DNA from: an uncultured Granulosicoccaceae bacterium
GTDB taxonomy: Bacteria > Pseudomonadota > Gammaproteobacteria > Granulosicoccales > Granulosicoccaceae
Assembly (NCBI GenBank): GCA_938007995.1
Contig: CALLLW010000079.1
Span: 1 to 38,456, forward strand
DNA length: 38,456 bases
Direction: 5' to 3'
The position numbers and the translations under genes were made by a program. This document shows, piece by piece, positions 36,292 through 38,456 of this stretch. The notes under the pieces are model-generated. The model searched no databases, was not told the origin of the DNA, and saw nothing but the letters and a program-made list of their open reading frames with translations. How positions within the stretch are numbered: the stretch's first letter is position 1; every line of letters starts with the position of its first letter.

Positions 36292-36890
36292 GACAAACGC
36301 TCCTCAACTTTCTTCAATGCTTCTGAAGTCATGACCACGTTGTTGTGGCGAAGCATCAACCATGGGTTAATGCCATCGACATCGGTGGTGGAAATATTAG
36401 GGAAGTTACGACCGGCAAAATGCAGATTGTCATTGACACCGGCATCTATGATCAACGCGTCTGTCAAACCCCAGTCTTTCATCGCTGCACGCAGCTCTTT
36501 CGACTTTGGCTCTGACACAGGGATTGAGTCGACCACAGTCAACCTTTCACTGCGCACCAACTCTGAGAACACAGATCTCATCGCTGCTCGATACATTTTC
36601 TTGTTAACTTTCTGGGTGTAGTCACGCTTGGAAGAAGCGAAAGTAACACCACCAGCACGCCAGATAGGACTTCTGATGGTTCCGGCTCGAGCGCGACCAG
36701 TACCCTTTTGACGCCACGGCTTGGCACCACCGCCACTGACCTGTGAGCGAGTCTTCTGAGCGCTGTTACCAGAACGGCCACCTGCCATGTAGGCATTAAC
36801 CACCTGGTGAACCAGAGTCTCATTGTACGGTACAGCAAAAACATCATCAGACACGGTTACTGCGGCACCGGTTTTAGCTTGCAATTCCAT
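36288..36890 (-). CDS. rplD: 50S ribosomal protein L4
   Basis: A 200-residue large-subunit protein whose loop reaches the exit tunnel: RSQVSGGGAKPWRQKGTGRA-RAGTIRSPIWRAGG. In E. coli free L4 represses the S10 operon through the leader ahead of rpsJ; such a leader is not visible here because tuf lies directly upstream of rpsJ. Any L4 control would have to act on the 136-base rpsJ-rplC gap or be absent. Confidence 0.99.
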   Translation of the reverse strand: MELQAKTGAAVTVSDDVFAVPYNETLVHQVVNAYMAGGRSGNSAQKTRSQVSGGGAKPWRQKGTGRARAGTIRSPIWRAGGVTFASSKRDYTQKVNKKMYRAAMRSVFSELVRSERLTVVDSIPVSEPKSKELRAAMKDWGLTDALIIDAGVNDNLHFAGRNFPNISTTDVDGINPWLMLRHNNVVMTSEALKKVEERLS

Positions 36891-36898
36891 AGTCGACT

Positions 36899-37636
36899 CT
36901 ACTCTTCGCTCGCCTGATTATCATCGGCTGCATTGCTTTCCTGCTCTGCTGCAGCTGCTTTCTTTTCGTCAAGCTCTGCTTTGGTTGCAAGCCTGCTGTC
37001 TTTCGCTTTCATCGATGGTTTGACGATCACGTCACCGCCTTTGGCACCGGGTACACTGCCGCTGATCAACAACAACTGTCGTTCAACATCAACGCGAACC
37101 ACTTCGAGATTTTGCTGTGTGCGTTGTACTGCACCCATGTGGCCTGCCATGCGCTTGCCTTTGAATACTCGTCCGGGCGTCTGGTTCTGACCTATAGAAC
37201 CCGGTGCACGGTGAGAAACTGAGTTACCGTGAGTCGCGTCCTGCATTTTAAAGTTGTGTCTCTTCACACCACCAGCAAAGCCCTTACCGATGGTCACCCC
37301 GCTGACGTCGACCTTTTGGCCTGCTTCAAAACGATCAACACCAAACTCGTCACCGACTTCGATATCGTCGTTGGTACCGTCAGTACGGAATTCCCATAGG
37401 CCTCGGCCAGCCTCAGCACCACAGGCCTTGAAGTGCCCGGTCTCCGCTTTGTTTACCAGCGACGCGCGACGCTCGCCTGCAGTCACCTGCATAGCGGAGT
37501 ACCCGTCTTTCTCGACAGTACGCACAACTGTCACCCGATTGGGTGGCATCTGCACAACTGTCACAGAGACAGCGTTTCCAGCGTCGTCAAAAACGCGAGT
37601 CATACCGGCCTTACGACCGACAATGCCCATCGTCAT
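36899..37636 (-). CDS. rplC: 50S ribosomal protein L3 with acidic C-terminal extension
   Basis: An assembly-initiator protein of the large subunit, 245 residues from the ATG at 37636, which has GGAG seven bases upstream; the frame extends further 5' but without support. [39 protein letters not shown] and [26 protein letters not shown] are conserved. After the usual end (VIVKPSMK) there are about 35 extra residues, alanine- and acid-rich ([20 protein letters not shown]), absent from E. coli L3 (209 residues). It follows rpsJ after an unusually long 169-base gap that contains a promoter. Confidence 0.97.
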   Translation of the reverse strand: MTMGIVGRKAGMTRVFDDAGNAVSVTVVQMPPNRVTVVRTVEKDGYSAMQVTAGERRASLVNKAETGHFKACGAEAGRGLWEFRTDGTNDDIEVGDEFGVDRFEAGQKVDVSGVTIGKGFAGGVKRHNFKMQDATHGNSVSHRAPGSIGQNQTPGRVFKGKRMAGHMGAVQRTQQNLEVVRVDVERQLLLISGSVPGAKGGDVIVKPSMKAKDSRLATKAELDEKKAAAAEQESNAADDNQASEE

Positions 37637-37725
37637 TAGTGTTCTCCAATAAAAAACGGTCGCATGCACTCGACAGAGTTTCTAATGCAACCACCTAGGC
37701 AGGGTTCTTCTACAGCTAGCCGCCC

Positions 37726-37755
37726 ATTATAGCAGGATGTTGACAATCCTGTCAC
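37726..37755 (-). promoter_or_regulatory. Extended -10 sigma-70 promoter ahead of rplC
   Basis: On the minus strand GTGACA (37755-37750) and TATAAT (37731-37726) are separated by 18 bases, with TGC directly before the -10 giving an extended -10. Transcription would start near 37719 and produce a leader of about 80 bases before the rplC ATG. The spacer holds an imperfect inverted repeat, AGGAT...ATCCT (37734-37750), that might bind a regulator. Confidence 0.65.
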
Positions 37756-37805
37756 GCTTGGAGGCAAAATTGGCCCTAAATTTAATTAAGGCCTGTAGTA
37801 GTCGC

Positions 37806-38126
37806 CTAACTTAACTTAATTTGTACGTCTACACCGGCAGCAAGATCGAGCTTCATCAATGCATCAACTGTCTTGTCTGTCGGATCAACGATGTCCATCA
37901 AACGCTTGTGCGTCCGAATTTCGTACTGATCCCGCGCGTCTTTATTGACGTGCGGTGAAATCAGTACAGTAAAACGCTCTTTCTTAGTCGGCAAAGGAAT
38001 AGGACCGAGAACCCGCGCACCAGTACGCTTGGCTGTCTCGAGAATTTCCCGCGCAGACTTATCAATCAGACGGTGATCGAACGCTTTGAGTCTGATACGT
38101 ATGGTTTGGGTCGGTGAGACGGCCAT
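37806..38126 (-). CDS. rpsJ: 30S ribosomal protein S10
   Basis: A 106-residue protein, also the NusE antitermination factor. [40 protein letters not shown] and [20 protein letters not shown] are conserved. It begins 23 bases after the tuf stop, so it is probably transcribed with tuf, and is separated from rplC by a long gap with its own promoter. Confidence 0.99.
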   Translation of the reverse strand: MAVSPTQTIRIRLKAFDHRLIDKSAREILETAKRTGARVLGPIPLPTKKERFTVLISPHVNKDARDQYEIRTHKRLMDIVDPTDKTVDALMKLDLAAGVDVQIKLS

Positions 38127-38149
38127 GTTCTATTCCTTACTCTTCTATC

Positions 38150-38456
38150 TTACGCGTGTATTTTTGAAACAACGCCGGCACCGACGGTTCGGCCACCTTC
38201 GCGTATCGCAAATCGTAAACCTTCTTCCATCGCGATCGGTGCAATCAGCTCAACGTCCATCTTGATGTTGTCACCCGGCATAACCATCTCGACACCTTCT
38301 GGCAACTCACATGCACCAGTAACGTCTGTGGTTCGGAAGTAAAACTGCGGACGATAACCTTTGAAGAATGGCGTGTGACGGCCACCTTCGTCTTTCGACA
38401 AAATGTATACCTCACACTCGAATTTTGTGTGCGGGTTGATGCTGCCCGGTAAGCAC
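38150..38456 (-). CDS. tuf: Elongation factor Tu, C-terminal part (runs off right edge)
   Basis: The last ~101 residues of EF-Tu, the GTPase that delivers aminoacyl-tRNA to the ribosome. The readable part begins [20 protein letters not shown] at the window edge and continues [40 protein letters not shown], then [23 protein letters not shown], covering domain III. The GTPase domain lies outside the window. Confidence 0.98.
   Translation of the reverse strand, partial: CLPGSINPHTKFECEVYILSKDEGGRHTPFFKGYRPQFYFRTTDVTGACELPEGVEMVMPGDNIKMDVELIAPIAMEEGLRFAIREGGRTVGAGVVSKIHA

Noticed and set aside
38127..38149. Search for the L4-responsive S10 leader between tuf and rpsJ
   Set aside because: Only 23 bases lie between the genes, too few for the leader hairpins.
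1..38456. CRISPR arrays, tRNA and rRNA genes
   Set aside because: No regularly spaced direct repeats, no tRNA cloverleaf arms with CCA-adjacent T-loops, and no rRNA signature sequences were seen on either strand.

Overview
The window looks like a chromosomal segment of a gammaproteobacterium with moderate GC content, probably marine or environmental. The main support is the complete S10-spc-alpha ribosomal protein cluster in the order usual for Gammaproteobacteria, downstream of tuf, with proteins that closely resemble that class (zinc-free S14, EF-Tu C-terminus, SecY, RpoA). I cannot name the genus from sequence alone.

Left end (1-4323) is accessory DNA. The 5' end of an IS transposase gene, with a putative terminal inverted repeat, runs off the left edge. 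It abuts a tightly packed minus-strand cassette: a Cro/C1-type regulator, a ~1000-residue N6-adenine DNA methyltransferase and a small PD-(D/E)xK nuclease. This is most simply a restriction-modification or phage-defence locus, and it is the best candidate here for an under-described system.

From 4324 to 8453 lie decaying or lineage-specific genes on the minus strand: a secreted repeat protein with a GlyGly-CTERM-like tail whose frame is cut by one in-frame TAA, a remnant of a pyridoxamine-phosphate-oxidase-family gene with an internal deletion, and a membrane-anchored TPR-like protein with a 15-bp tandem duplication in its membrane segment.

From 8638 to 24134 are housekeeping and metabolic genes: metF-like (-) divergent from argE-like (+); a GIDE-like membrane protein with an EF-hand behind a lemA gene; a DadA-like FAD oxidoreductase; a small membrane protein; dsbA behind a LysM/FecR-type exported protein; a YajR-like MFS transporter divergent from uvrA; an unidentified polytopic membrane protein; and a DHA2-family MFS drug-efflux-type transporter with a perfect 22-bp palindrome upstream.

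From 24223 to the right edge everything is on the minus strand and makes the translation machinery: 3' part of tuf, rpsJ, rplC, rplD, rplW, rplB, rpsS, rplV, rpsC, rplP, rpmC, rpsQ, rplN, rplX, rplE, rpsN, rpsH, rplF, rplR, rpsE, rpmD, rplO, secY, rpmJ, rpsM, rpsK, rpsD, rpoA, rplQ, closed by a strong Rho-independent terminator. An extended -10 promoter sits between rpsJ and rplC, while tuf and rpsJ are separated by only about 20 bases, so the classical S10 leader upstream of rpsJ is not there. No tRNA, rRNA or CRISPR array was found.
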